This document shows, piece after piece, positions 33,834 to 44,863 of a stretch of 64,000 nt of DNA. Each line of letters opens with the position of its first letter. Position 1 is the first letter of the stretch. This DNA is from Orobanche coerulescens. Taxonomy: Eukaryota > Streptophyta > Magnoliopsida > Lamiales > Orobanchaceae. The DNA lies in the NCBI GenBank assembly GCA_033398695.1, contig CM065801.1:8804001-8868000 (forward strand). Direction: 5' to 3'. The notes under the pieces are model-generated. The model did not search any database. It saw only the letters and a program-made list of their open reading frames with translations, and was not told the origin of the DNA. The translations under genes and the position numbers were made by a program.

Positions 33834-36800
33834 TTCTACCCTCCTTAAAAGAAGTTTCGTCCCGAAACTTAAAATAAGTAGGGAGAAACAATATCCCCTG
33901 CCAGGAAAACTCGACGAGATACACAAAAACCGAAGACTCGCGCCCGATGGCGAAACACTGCAAGGGACGCAAGGAGACATACGGCGTGAAAATACGCTCT
34001 AGGGCGACTAACACAACGTCACCGGTAGAGACATAATAAAATCAACGAGTGACAAGCGTCATCAAATAGACAATACAATCGAGTCGATTATACGAACAAT
34101 CACAAAACTCAACGAACGAAAATCAATACGATTGACCAACCCAACGGTTCATCAACCAAAACGCGAGTCAACGCTGAATAAATACGGAATTCCACCGCTT
34201 AAAGATTGGAAGATCGAAAACGAGACTAATTTCCCAAACTTAAGGGAATTATGAAGGAGGCTGAACGCTCAACAATCACGAACGAGAACAAAAACTGAAC
34301 AAACAAACGATTGAGACAACAAAAATCGAACGATCATGTCCGAAACACGTAGGATAATAAAATTCAAACAACAACTCCCAACATGACTGGTGAGAATAAA
34401 GAAGACGTGCATTCCCGTAAGATCCACAGAAAGGGAATAGCGATTGAAAAGTCACAACGACAAACGAGTCGTTCGAAACAATACCACCTCGTTCGATCAA
34501 CAAAAGCAAGGGATAGGGAAAGTTCAGAAATGTTAACGAGCAAAAACGAGTTGATAGAGCCGAAAATACAGAAGTTCAAAATCCGATCCAATTTGAATAA
34601 AAGAACTAATAGAACCAAAAGATGTTACTTCCGAACAAGATTCACAATAGTCGAACAGAATTCGGAAAAGTCACAAATGATAACCGAATCAACTCAAAAC
34701 CAGATTACAGCTCGTTCGAATGATGAAACCAAGGTATAGATCAAGTTCAGAAGGTATCAATGAACACGAGCGAATCGATAGACTGGAGAAAGAGAAGATA
34801 TAGAAGTCAAAATAGTACGGGTATTACTTTTGACCTCGCCCCCGAAACTCACAACAACGGAACCAAGTAACAATACAATAAGCAACCGACACAATGCGGA
34901 ACAATCACCGATGCACACAATCATACCAACCCGAGCTCTAACAGCTCGCATATATGCGATAACGCATAAACCGCTACGAGGAGACAACATCTAATACCAA
35001 TATCACACCCCTCACAGAGGCTACCACGACAACTGTGTGGCGAACGACTCAACGTTCACACCACCAATTCAACAACAACTCGGGGGTTAACACCCTAACG
35101 AGAGCACGAACATCACACATATATTCCCAGACCACAAATAGGAATGATAGGTTTTGAAAACGAAAACCATCTTTTGAAAATAACTTGCAAGCACCAGTTG
35201 ATCTTGAGTATCATATATCAAAAAGTAGTACAAACATCGTCATCGAGACTTTAAAAATATCATCTTGCGTTTGATAAAAAAAAATGAAGACACCTTTCGT
35301 TAAATTAAAACTTTTCAGCTATATTCGACCTTCGGGTTTAAGCGAATGCGTTTCTAAATCATTAGAAATATTTCAAAATATTTTGATCCTCAAAGTAGAA
35401 TAATTTTGAAACATAGCGTGGCACTAGTAGGCATCTTGAGAGCACTGTGAGAAAATAATTTATTTTAAAAGTACGTCTCGAGGTTTATTTTATAAGATAC
35501 TCAAGGTTTTTCAGAAGTACAATAGTCCAAAATGCCCAAAATTCGCACGTTTCAAAATTTACATAAACACAAAATATCACACCCAACAAATCCCTCAAAA
35601 TCACGACATTGATATACAATCAACACTATATGTTTAACAACAACTTTAAAAAAACAATCGGTTTATCAAAACTGAATTCAAAACTATATCAATAACAAAA
35701 CTCAAAAACCTCAACTCTACCGATTAAAGAAAATACCCATGTTAGTTGAAGAACAAAGGAATAGATGATGTTAAAAATCATCTAGGATACTCCAAAACAC
35801 CTTTGTATGCAAGAAAAATCAGCCCATGTGAAACCGAGTCGCTACGTCTCAAACTCATAGAGGAAGAAGAAGAAATGAAGAAAATGCAACTTAGCCGGTG
35901 TCCAGATTTATATCGACACAATTAGCGTGCGCTAATCATTAAGGTTAGCGTGCGCTATCACGGCGCCAAACAAAACTCTGCACCAAAAATACACCGTTAG
36001 CGTCGCTAACCCCAAGTGTTAGCGTGCGCTAACGAGAACTTCGAGATCCACCGGTAGCTCTGGATCGCTTGAACTACCAGGTAGCGTGCGCTATCCTCCC
36101 CTTAGCGTGCTACCAACGCACTCTTGTGCGCGCTAGCCGCAAAGCGTAGCGTGCGCTAACGACCCACAGAGACAACAGAACATATCAGAAAAATTACATG
36201 ACGTAAACCTTTCTCACACGGGTTTACCAGGCTAAGCACAATTTCCCATCTCATTTCGAGAATGCTAAAAAGACCAATGACGGTAATATTTTCCAAAGCT
36301 CACAAAATCATTTGTCAAACCATCATGAAATATTCAAGGCCAAAATGCCAAAACTTGATTCAAGGAATCGGTTTTACGAATTAAAACTCAGTTCGCAAAA
36401 TACCGAAAGCCGTTTGAAAGAACTCACGCAATGGATAAAATGCGGTATGAAAATACATCAAGAAGGATTTACACTCCTCGTATAAACCAAATACGAGAGT
36501 CGAATAAACACATATCGTGAAATCAAAATCCACAGAAGGATTCCCTCATTTAGCAACAATCATACAAATAACTCGCGTCACACGAGGCACAACATAAAGA
36601 AGGGAGTTTTACAACCATAGGTCGCACATAAGTGACGACCGCCCCTCGATACTAATCACGACCAATGATCTCAAACGACGCGTCGCGATGCGACTAAGTC
36701 GACAAAATCCGGCGAGACAAAACTCAACCAACACAACTTGACTCGACCTAGGTTTCCCAAGCTAATCGATTTTTAAAATCGTATACTCTAGTCATTCAAA

Positions 36801-37410
36801 ATAAAACCGATAAGTTAAAAATCGTTTTCAAGACCCTTTCAAACACGACAAGGGCTTAACAATGTGACATTTTATAAAATGTCCTAAAACACTTTTATAC
36901 ACGACCTTTAAACACCGACACAAGGTTTTATTTGAAAATACAAGGCTGGCTCGCCCAAATTCATGTCACTTTTCAAAAACCCACAATACGATCAAGTCTC
37001 AGAGATTTTCAAGCATGCACGCCGCATGTATTATTATTAATAGAAACACATTGGTTGTAAATAACAATAATTAGCCAAGTACCAACAATTTCCGAACACA
37101 TGCATATACGGCATTCAAAAATCACCAGTTCAAAAAGCGCAACTCGGAAATACTAATTCCAAGCATATGTCAAACTATCTCTTCAAGTTTAACAGCGTAA
37201 CCAAAGATCACCGATTTGGACGTACGTCGAAACCAGCTATGTGAGTTTCTCAACAAACTCTGCCATCAATACCTATACCGGAACATATCAATGTTCAAAA
37301 CTTCTACATCATACTGCACCCTTCGGTGTCCAACTCATCGGCACATTCGGCTCAACATACGTTTAGTATATCGCAATTACCAAACACAGATTCCATAATA
37401 CAACAAAAGA
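33834..37410 (-). other. Noncoding body of the non-autonomous gypsy element
   Basis: No gene is visible in 3.6 kb. A PPT (minus AAGGAGGGTAGAA, 33834-33846) abuts the LTR. Long stretches match, on the opposite strand, 56480-58867 of the other gypsy element: for example the GGAATTCCGTATTTATTCAG region at about 34170-34195 against about 58505-58525. A segment of roughly 35585-36230 is extra here and carries an array-TATA cassette. Confidence 0.75.
35905..36165 (-). promoter_or_regulatory. TTAGCGTGCGCTAA palindrome array with TATA box inside the element body
   Basis: At least five near-complete GTTAGCGTGCGCTAAC-type words and several partial ones lie at about 35920-36165. On the minus strand they end a few bases before GATATAAATC (35914-35905), and a pyrimidine-rich leader (TTTTCTTCATTTCTTCTTCT) follows. 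The matching element at 53602 lacks this segment. It looks like a promoter cassette captured from another LTR. Confidence 0.6.
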
Positions 37411-37655
37411 CTAGAGAGTCAAGCCCTCTCACAATATACCACGGAGCAAAACTCGGATCTTTCGATCACCAACGATCCCACCAATATTAGGAAGTTTAGC
37501 GATGGAAGGCTCGCAAAACGACAAACGGTCAAGCCCAGAACGGCGCACATACTCCAGAGAGACAAAGGACGGCGCAATACTAGAATCAAAAGTACACAAA
37601 CCGGATGGATCGAAAAACAACTCGACGATAAGTACGAGAGAGGCAATCACAGTTC
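37411..37655 (-). pseudogene. Decayed aspartic protease remnant
   Basis: Read across two frames, the minus strand gives PSFVSLEYVRR and FCEPSIAKLPNIG, the counterparts of HSFISLECVRR and SLSSLNFLAV in the protease at 3001-3462. The active-site DSG reads DSS here, and stops follow. It sits only about 170 bases from the PBS, so gag and most of pol have been deleted around it. Confidence 0.7.
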
Positions 37656-37810
37656 AAGAAGTGGAATTTCAATACGTGAAAACAAGAGAATCGAGTAAGG
37701 AAAACTTACGAGCACCGGATGTCTTGAGATGCCGGCAGCGGTGTGACAATGTGCAAAACAAAACACAACTAGACCCAAATAACCAACAAGCCTAGGTATC
37801 CATAAACCTA

Positions 37811-37824
37811 GAGCTCTGATACCA
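37811..37824 (-). other. Primer binding site, tRNA initiator-Met
   Basis: TGGTATCAGAGCTC on the minus strand, five bases inside the 5' LTR end at 37830. It is identical to the site at 4863-4876. Confidence 0.9.
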
Positions 37825-37829
37825 TTTTC

Positions 37830-40148
37830 TGTAACACCCCCAAGATATTCGAGGTGTATTACAGCGCCGTGGACCCCTACCTGGGATCCACCAGGCTAAC
37901 ACAAGAAAACACCTCTCGACTAACCGTCTCGGTTAGCAAGGAAACAATTGTTAACAACAAGAACATAAAACAACACGTCCGGTACAACCGGCATAATAAA
38001 CATCAACCGACAAATACAGATGCTCAACGAAGTCCAAACACAATCCGAAAGGAAAAGCCTAAGTACTCGCGAGTACAATCTATAAGTTTACAATTTGGAA
38101 AAAAAACACCCACATCAAAAGAGACAGTAGGAAGTAACAAGACTCAATTGCACATGTCAACAACCTTGGCCGACATCCTCGTACCATCCCAGCGCCCGCT
38201 CGTCTGGCTGAACATAACCTGAAATCCATAACAAGAATTTCCCCGACAACGGGTCCCCAAAGGGGTTAGCAATTACGCTAGTACAAGTATTCAAGGCAAA
38301 CCAATCGCTTACACATTTCATAGTACATGCACCGATATCATTTCAAAAACCAAAACTAGACATGTCTTTTCCGGAAAACATACAGTCCACAATTAGCCTT
38401 GAGAACAGGGCGGCAACATACATTCTCACTTGAGGCCTCATAGGGACCCTACCGAGTTGGCTACAATTACAGAAAAACAAAACCACGCACACGCTATGCC
38501 GTGAGAACAGGGCGGCAGCATACATTCTCACTCGAGGCCTCACAAGGACCCTACCGAGTCAAGGCTAGCAGACGAAACTCGTGAAATCCAGGCGGCAGAT
38601 AGATTTCCCTCCTTGACCCGTCAGCCAACACAAGGTGAGTTACACACAAGTAATATACATCACCATTTCATGTTAAGCTTAAAGGTTTCCAAAAATACTT
38701 GCCTCGAATTATTGACGACGCGAAGAACTAAGGGAAAGTCACCGACGAACGCTAGGAACTAATGAAACCGAACCTAACGATTCGAAGAATACAATCACAA
38801 CCGTTTCTAAATGAATACGGAATTAGAATACACCGAAAACCGCCTACGATTCATGTATATTCGTATATAAACAACAACGAGGGCGGACCACAACCAAACC
38901 CTCTCGATTCCGTAAAAATCACGAAATATACCATGAATCCGTAGGGAAACTAAGAATACCAACAAGATTAATCATATTCATCAAGAATCCATCAACAAAA
39001 CGGGAAGAATCGGACAAAAACCCCAAAATCCCCAATTATCCAAAAGGGAGGGTTTCAAGAAATAATACCTTTGGAGATTCAAGTACTAAGATCCGTAGAA
39101 CACGCGTTGGATTGATCGTCCAAGCTTCACTACCGAAGAAAAATGGTGAAAATCAACCCCTCAATGGATAAAGATGAAGAACTCTTCCCCTCTCTCTCAC
39201 TCTCTCGCGATGCGTGTGAAATGAAGGAGAAGACGACCGATCTCGTCTAAAAGGACGAGATTGTACAATTACCGCTTTGTGTGCCGCGCACAGTGCCAAA
39301 AATTACTCCTGTGTTTCGGCATTGTGCCAAGATACTGCGTGCCGCGCACCCGCATACTGGGTTTAGGTCGCAGACGACACACGAGTGTGCCGCGGACAGT
39401 GTGCCGCAGATCGCTCGCACCGTGCCGCGGCACCGGATGGGTGTGCCGCGGCACACGCATGATTTGTTCGACCAACAATCAAGGAATTTGTGTGCCGCGG
39501 CACGCACATCTTGTGCCGCGGCCCACACCCCCTATTGGGTTCCAAAATGATAAAAATGATCCGGAAAGAGAATAAAACGATAGAAATCAATATTTGGGAA
39601 CCAATAACACGAAATGGATCCACGGCAACCCCGAAACGGCGGTTCCGCACCACAATAACGAGAATACAGTTCAACAGTTGACAGGAAGGACACACTGAAA
39701 GGTACGCGAGGGTCACTATGACCGAGAAATATACCAAAAATAAAAATACAAGGGAAAGAAAAGTACCGGATATTACAGAGACAACAATTACAGATACGGA
39801 TACCCGTAACTTTGGGCAAATTACAAAATGGCCCAAAACACCCGAAAATCACGATACGTGATCGAATAACCAAACCTAAGATCACAACACGTCCAACAAA
39901 GTTAAACGGACTTGCGGGAAACTCGGAACAGCAGTTTCGGACGAGATTCGCAAGAATCGAACTCAAGTGCGGAAAAGTCGCTAAAAAGCACGGAACTCAA
40001 CAAAACAACACCGAAACGAACTCGGATGACAAAAAAGTGTAGAATTAATCATTCTCAGAATGACGAAACGGTCATGAGCGAGCCGTCAAAACGGACTCCG
40101 GCCGAAAAAAATGAAATTTACCGAAAATCGAAAATTGCGGATATTACA
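37830..40148 (-). repeat. 5' LTR, chimeric (2319 bp)
   Basis: It is the same chimeric structure as the 3' LTR, with the internal start at 39777, palindrome array about 39280-39530, hairpin 39240-39261 and tandem repeats about 38395-38640. Only four intact GCCGCGGC cores remain; several are reduced to GCCGCGCAC. Confidence 0.9.
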
Positions 40149-40447
40149 GAGATCGCCATTTTTCAGATGTTGTGCGGTGATCGAATTTGTTGTAAAAGTT
40201 ATCTTTATGAGTTTATCAACTAATTTGGAACTACATTCGCGACGATCTCTCCTCACACATTTGTACAAAGTCAAGCAAAAGACTCAAAAATAGCAATCAT
40301 TCAAGTGATAAGTCAGAGAATCAAACATTCATTTCATTGCTTGAAGGATAGAGATACATGGTCGCCCGAAGGCCAAAATGCTACAAAAAGAAAGCTACAA
40401 ATTACAAGACTAAAATAGCTAAAACAAACAAGCAAGAGTGAAGAGCC

Positions 40448-43103
40448 TCAGGCCCCCGCCTGGCCTTCGCCTTCAGCCGCCAGCTCGACCTGCGGCCCTT
40501 CCCCAGTTCCCGGAGCGGCCTCCCCGTCCTCCAGAGCGTCAGGATGAACGAGGTTCGCCGGAGTCGGATACCAGCTCAGATCCACGCCAAGCTCCTAGAG
40601 ATCCAAAATCGGCAAGGAGAAAGCAGGATGGAGAGGATGCTCCAGCGCATACACCTTGAAATTCTCAGCAAGAGGGCCGACCTCCAGCCCTCCCTTCTTG
40701 GCAGCTCGGATCGAGTCAGCGAACGCCATATAATAGGCAAACTCGCTGACAAACTCCAAGTTGAGGAAGGGATTGGCCTTGGTCGCCTCTACCTCCCCTT
40801 TCAGCTCCGTCATCGCCTGTTGCGACCCTTGGAGCTCAGCCTCCCTCGCAGCTATCTTCTCCCTCAACTCCGCCAGCTCGTTAGTCAACCGAGCGATCGT
40901 CACCTTCTGACAATCGGCCTCCGCCTCAGCAACCTTCTGCGCCCAGACGACATTCGTCATCCTGTCCCGGAATCGGTCAACCGCCAAACGAGACATCTCG
41001 GCATCCTTCCTCGCCAGCTCAAGCTCTTGGCTCGCCCACTTGGATGCCTCTAAAGAGTCCTTCTCCATTGCCGCGATCTTGTCGGTGAACTCGGCGTTCT
41101 ATTTCCGAGCCGCCTCGAGATCCGCCTGCAGGCGAATAGTGGAAGGTCGCCCCTCAAACTCCTGCACAGCCTGGACAGCCATGGTCGCCGTCTGGAGAGA
41201 AAGGGCGAGAACATCCTGCATCGTACTCCCCGATCGCTGACGAGCGATCGCATCTAGATCGGTCGTCCAGGCCTTCGGTAGAGCAGAAGCAGCCTTGCTG
41301 ACGTATTGCGGGATGTCACAGGACTGGCGAGGAGATCGGCTCGCTAAGAAATCCAACACCATCGGCGGGCAAGATGGATCTGTGCGACGGATCCTACATC
41401 AAAACAACAAAGTTAACACAACTCCTACGCAAATGCAAGTTTCAACCCAAAAATGCAAGCTACCTCTCAGCCCTCTCGGGGTCGCGACCGAAGTACGGTT
41501 TCCCTCGAGGAGTCTCAGCGTCAGCGATTGCCATCTCTCGCATAAAAGCCACAGAGGGCGGCTCATTCTCCGGAGAGAGAACGGTGATCGGAGGCGCGGC
41601 GATCGGCACCTCATTGGCGGGGGCAGGAACCTGAGTTTCTTCCGGCCTTGGCCTTTTGCGATTCGTTCGAAGCCCCTCCTCCGGAACTCCCTCCTCAGCC
41701 ACGATCGGCTCCACGTGGGGCTCCACCTCCGGAATAATTGGCAGCGCAACAGGTGGGGCCCGAGACGACTTCTTGTGGCGGAGACGGCCCAGAACTCCAG
41801 GATTCGACATGGCGATCTCCGGTGGGGGCTCCAAAAAGCGAGGAAAGCGAACCTCTACAGGTAAGACGATCGATCAACAGTTAGATATTTTTCTCAAGTA
41901 AGGCGATCGCCTAGAAAGTGAAGGTCGCAGAAACTCATACCTGGTACCGAGAGATGTCTCGGGAAACGGAATAGCTGAGCCGACAACCAACGACTCTCCT
42001 TATTGATCCGGCTAGCGTCAAGGTCGTCGTCCGACAAGCTCCGTATCCGCTCCCAGACAACCAGAAAATCGAAGGGCAGCTCCTCGATCGCCGGAATATG
42101 AAAACCTGCAAAACCAAGATCAAATTAGATCAGTTCAGAACACATCCGAACAAAGGGAGAGTCTAAACCTTTACCAGGATTCCTCTCCCGAAACTCAGTA
42201 GGGATCTCCAGCTCGCCGGAAGGATTGTCGCTCGCAGAAGCCCTCCACGCGCCGGCGACCGAGAACCACTTCGTCGGATCGCCTCGCACCTTATTCGGGA
42301 CTCCGAGGATTACCCGACCAGATCGGCCCTGAATATGGTGACCTCCGACCGACCCTTTCTGAGCCGTCATCTTGAACAAGTGGTTCATCTCTAACGGCGA
42401 AGGGAGGCGGTACAGGCGGTGACCGCCAAACAGAGTGAGAGTGCAGATTATCTGGAGCTGCTGCTCGGCGTCAGCTGAAGTGGCGCCACGTTCCAAGCGG
42501 CCAGCAGGTGGGAGACAGCAAAAGATAGAGGGAAGCGCAGCCCGGCTTCCATAATCGCCTCATTCACGGCGACCATACCCATCGGAGGTTGATCGGCTCG
42601 CTCATTCTCCGCCGGCACAAATATTTCCACATCTGAAGGAACGTGGAACCTCGTCTTCCAGACGGCCATATCTTTCCTGGTCGCCGAACTCCGGATTTGG
42701 CCAAGCGACCACAAAGATCGCTGCGCAGCCCGGTACTGTGACCGTTTGGCAAGCTGATAAGGGTAGGCGATCGAGTAATCCCGGAAATCGAATCTTGGAG
42801 ATGGACCGGCCAATTTCTCCATTATCTCAGCAAAAGCCAGATAGGCCCGGCCGAAAGCGCTATGCTGCTCCCAGTGGGCCCTAATCGCCAGATCTCTCTC
42901 CATCTGCGATCGTCTGTCTTCAGCGGCCGCCTCCTTAGCGACGTCGGCTTCATTAAATAAAGCCTCGATTTCAGCAGGGTCAATTCCGGCCTGAATGGCC
43001 TCAGGGGCCGTCTCCAGATGGAAGTCGGAAGAAGGTCCTCCTGACAATGACGCCCCAACAAGGAACTGGTGCCCACTCCATGTGATGATGATGTTCCAGC
43101 CAT
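40448..43103 (-). pseudogene. Antisense gene of the Tat-like element (gypsy-type transposon domain, coiled coil), five exons
   Basis: Opposite to gag, between the missing pol and the 3' LTR, a spliced gene can be read. Exon 1 is 43103-42175, with the core QIRSSATRKDMAVWKTRF, HVPSDVEIFVPAENERA and LTLFGGHRLYRLPSPLEMNH. This is the putative gypsy-type transposon domain (Pfam Transposase_28-like) known as an antisense ORF in Grande/Retand/RIRE2 relatives. Then exons 42105-41941, 41854-41464 and 41393-40448, with GT/AG borders at each intron. The last exon is a long heptad-rich coiled coil. Exon 1 has shifts near 43050 and 42470, and stops lie at 41100 and 40594. The function of this protein is unknown in the family. 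Confidence 0.75.
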
Positions 43104-43627
43104 TCTCAAAGAAAGAAAGGAGAAAAGGAGTTTTTCTTACCCAAAGATGAAATTGATCGACGATTGGTAGTCGAATCTCTCATAAGCGTTCTTCAGAAAA
43201 GTCCTTCTTTCTCCAGTGATAAAGCGCATAAGAGTTTTGACGCTGCGTCCTCACGTCCTTTTATAGGAGGGGAAAAGGACTCCTGTGCATTTAAGAAGAA
43301 CCTCAGGGGTTGGAAGTGCATCCGTCGCATTTATTGACTCCCTCGAGACCCGCGTACGCGTCTTTTCAAGGACGCGTCAGATGAGGAGTCATTAATGACC
43401 GTTGATATCCTCCAACAGAAGCCCGACACGTGCGCGGAGACTTTTCCACGCCCATTGCCATTTCCCGCGCAGTTTAGCGGCCAACCAGGTCGTCCAAATT
43501 CAGTTTCAATCAGCTCAATGACGATCGCCAGTTCAGTGAAACGTAGAGTCGCTCGTCGAAATTCAGCGATCGCCAGCAGAACCAACTCACCCCACATTTT
43601 CAACATAGGAGCGAGCTGGGGGGCAAT
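43104..43627 (+). other. 3' noncoding end of the first Tat body and polypurine tract
   Basis: No plus-strand gene. On the minus strand this is the promoter side of the antisense gene. CCTTTTATAGGAGGGG at about 43256-43271 gives a minus-strand TATA-like CTATAAAAGG about 150 bases upstream of the antisense ATG. The purine-rich GAGCGAGCTGGGGGGCAAT (43610-43627) is the PPT before the middle LTR. Confidence 0.6.
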
Positions 43628-44735
43628 TGTTGTGTCGAGATTTATTCGACTCGACAGGCGATCGACTACAAGGCCGAGCGACCGAGTCAACACCAGTCAA
43701 ACTATGGCTAGCTCGCCTAATCGAAGATACCAGACCACCATCAGGTACCTAGCGATCGACTCCCAAGCCGATCGCCCTTTGGCATCTGGCGATCGACTCT
43801 AGTGCACGGCTAAGGACGGTCGACCTACGCCCCGAACAGAGACGATCGCCCGGTAAAGTCATCGAAGACTGGATCTCAGAACAGCACCCACGTGCAGATC
43901 CACAAAAGGCGCTGACAGATAAGACCTTTAACCCCAGCCTGTCACCTACCTCACCTACTGACAGGTCCGCCGAAAGTTACAAAGTGGGACCAACCGTGAC
44001 AGCGACTCAGGACGCGTGCAGGCTCCCCATTGGACCGTACAACTGGCCGCCAGCAGCAGCCGCAGACTTTAAGGGAACAAGCCCATGTGCTAAAAGGCGA
44101 TCGCCCGCTTATTATAATACAGAAAAAGCGATCGCCCGGAATATCCAAGTCCTATAAATAGAGAACCTCCTCCTACTGGAAAAAGGTTCCCAATTCGTTC
44201 ACTGATATTCCGAATTCATTCACAGAAATACAGAAGAACATACATACCATCAAGCTCCCAGCCTTCTCGCCGGAATCTATCTCAGGATTTCTCTCTCAGA
44301 ATCTCTCATCCAGAAGATGATCGGCAGAGGAAAGAAGTCTCCACAAGGCATATTCCAAGAGATTCATAAGCCCAGGAGCTCAAGCACACTGCTAAGATAC
44401 GCCGTGAGAGACTTTCGATCTCTCACCGCCGCCACAGTTCATCCCTGTTGTTACAAGAACCCACAGAGCATCATATCTGGTTCTTCCGGCAATCTACACG
44501 CTCACTAGCTAAGATAACAAGAATCTTTACACTCATTGTAATTGTATTCTTACATTAGTACTTGTATCCCCGAATATTGGTATTAATAATATCTCGCGAG
44601 AGCATTCAAGCCCGGGACTAACATCCCCGGCAATTCTTGTGTTATTTACTTTTCCCACGGAAGTGTTCTCGCATTTGTTTGCTATCAATCCATTCCAGCA
44701 ATATCTATCTCCGGATAATATTTTGGGTAGCAACA
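43628..44735 (+). repeat. Middle LTR of the Tat-like tandem
   Basis: It is the same length (1108 bp) and structure as the left LTR, with only scattered substitutions. It serves as 3' LTR of the first unit and 5' LTR of the second. A PBS-like TTGGCACTAGAGGAAGGGGC follows (one change from the left copy). Confidence 0.92.
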
Positions 44736-44863
44736 ATTGGCACTAGAGGAAGGGGCATCTATACCTTCATTTTTCATTCCTACCGTCCCGAAGAACACTC
44801 ACTGTTCTCGGGGCATATACTTGAAGTGACACTCACTGCGCTTCAAAAAAAACCTTCAGAATC

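Larger units (their letters stand above)
31480..40148 (-). mobile_element. Non-autonomous Ty3/gypsy element with chimeric LTRs, complete with TSD
   Basis: LTRs 31480-33833 and 37830-40148 flank a 4.0-kb body that lacks gag and pol apart from a protease scrap. The TSD GAGAT is at 31475-31479 and 40149-40153. PBS, PPT and LTR ends match the chromovirus at 1-7054, and the noncoding body matches the element at 53602-61574. Each LTR contains an internal LTR boundary (33466 and 39777). It is inserted in the first body of the Tat-like tandem and is the youngest layer there. Confidence 0.9.

Noticed and set aside
40438..40659. Proline-rich plus-strand ORFs in the Tat bodies
   Set aside because: They are the reverse of the antisense coiled-coil exon.
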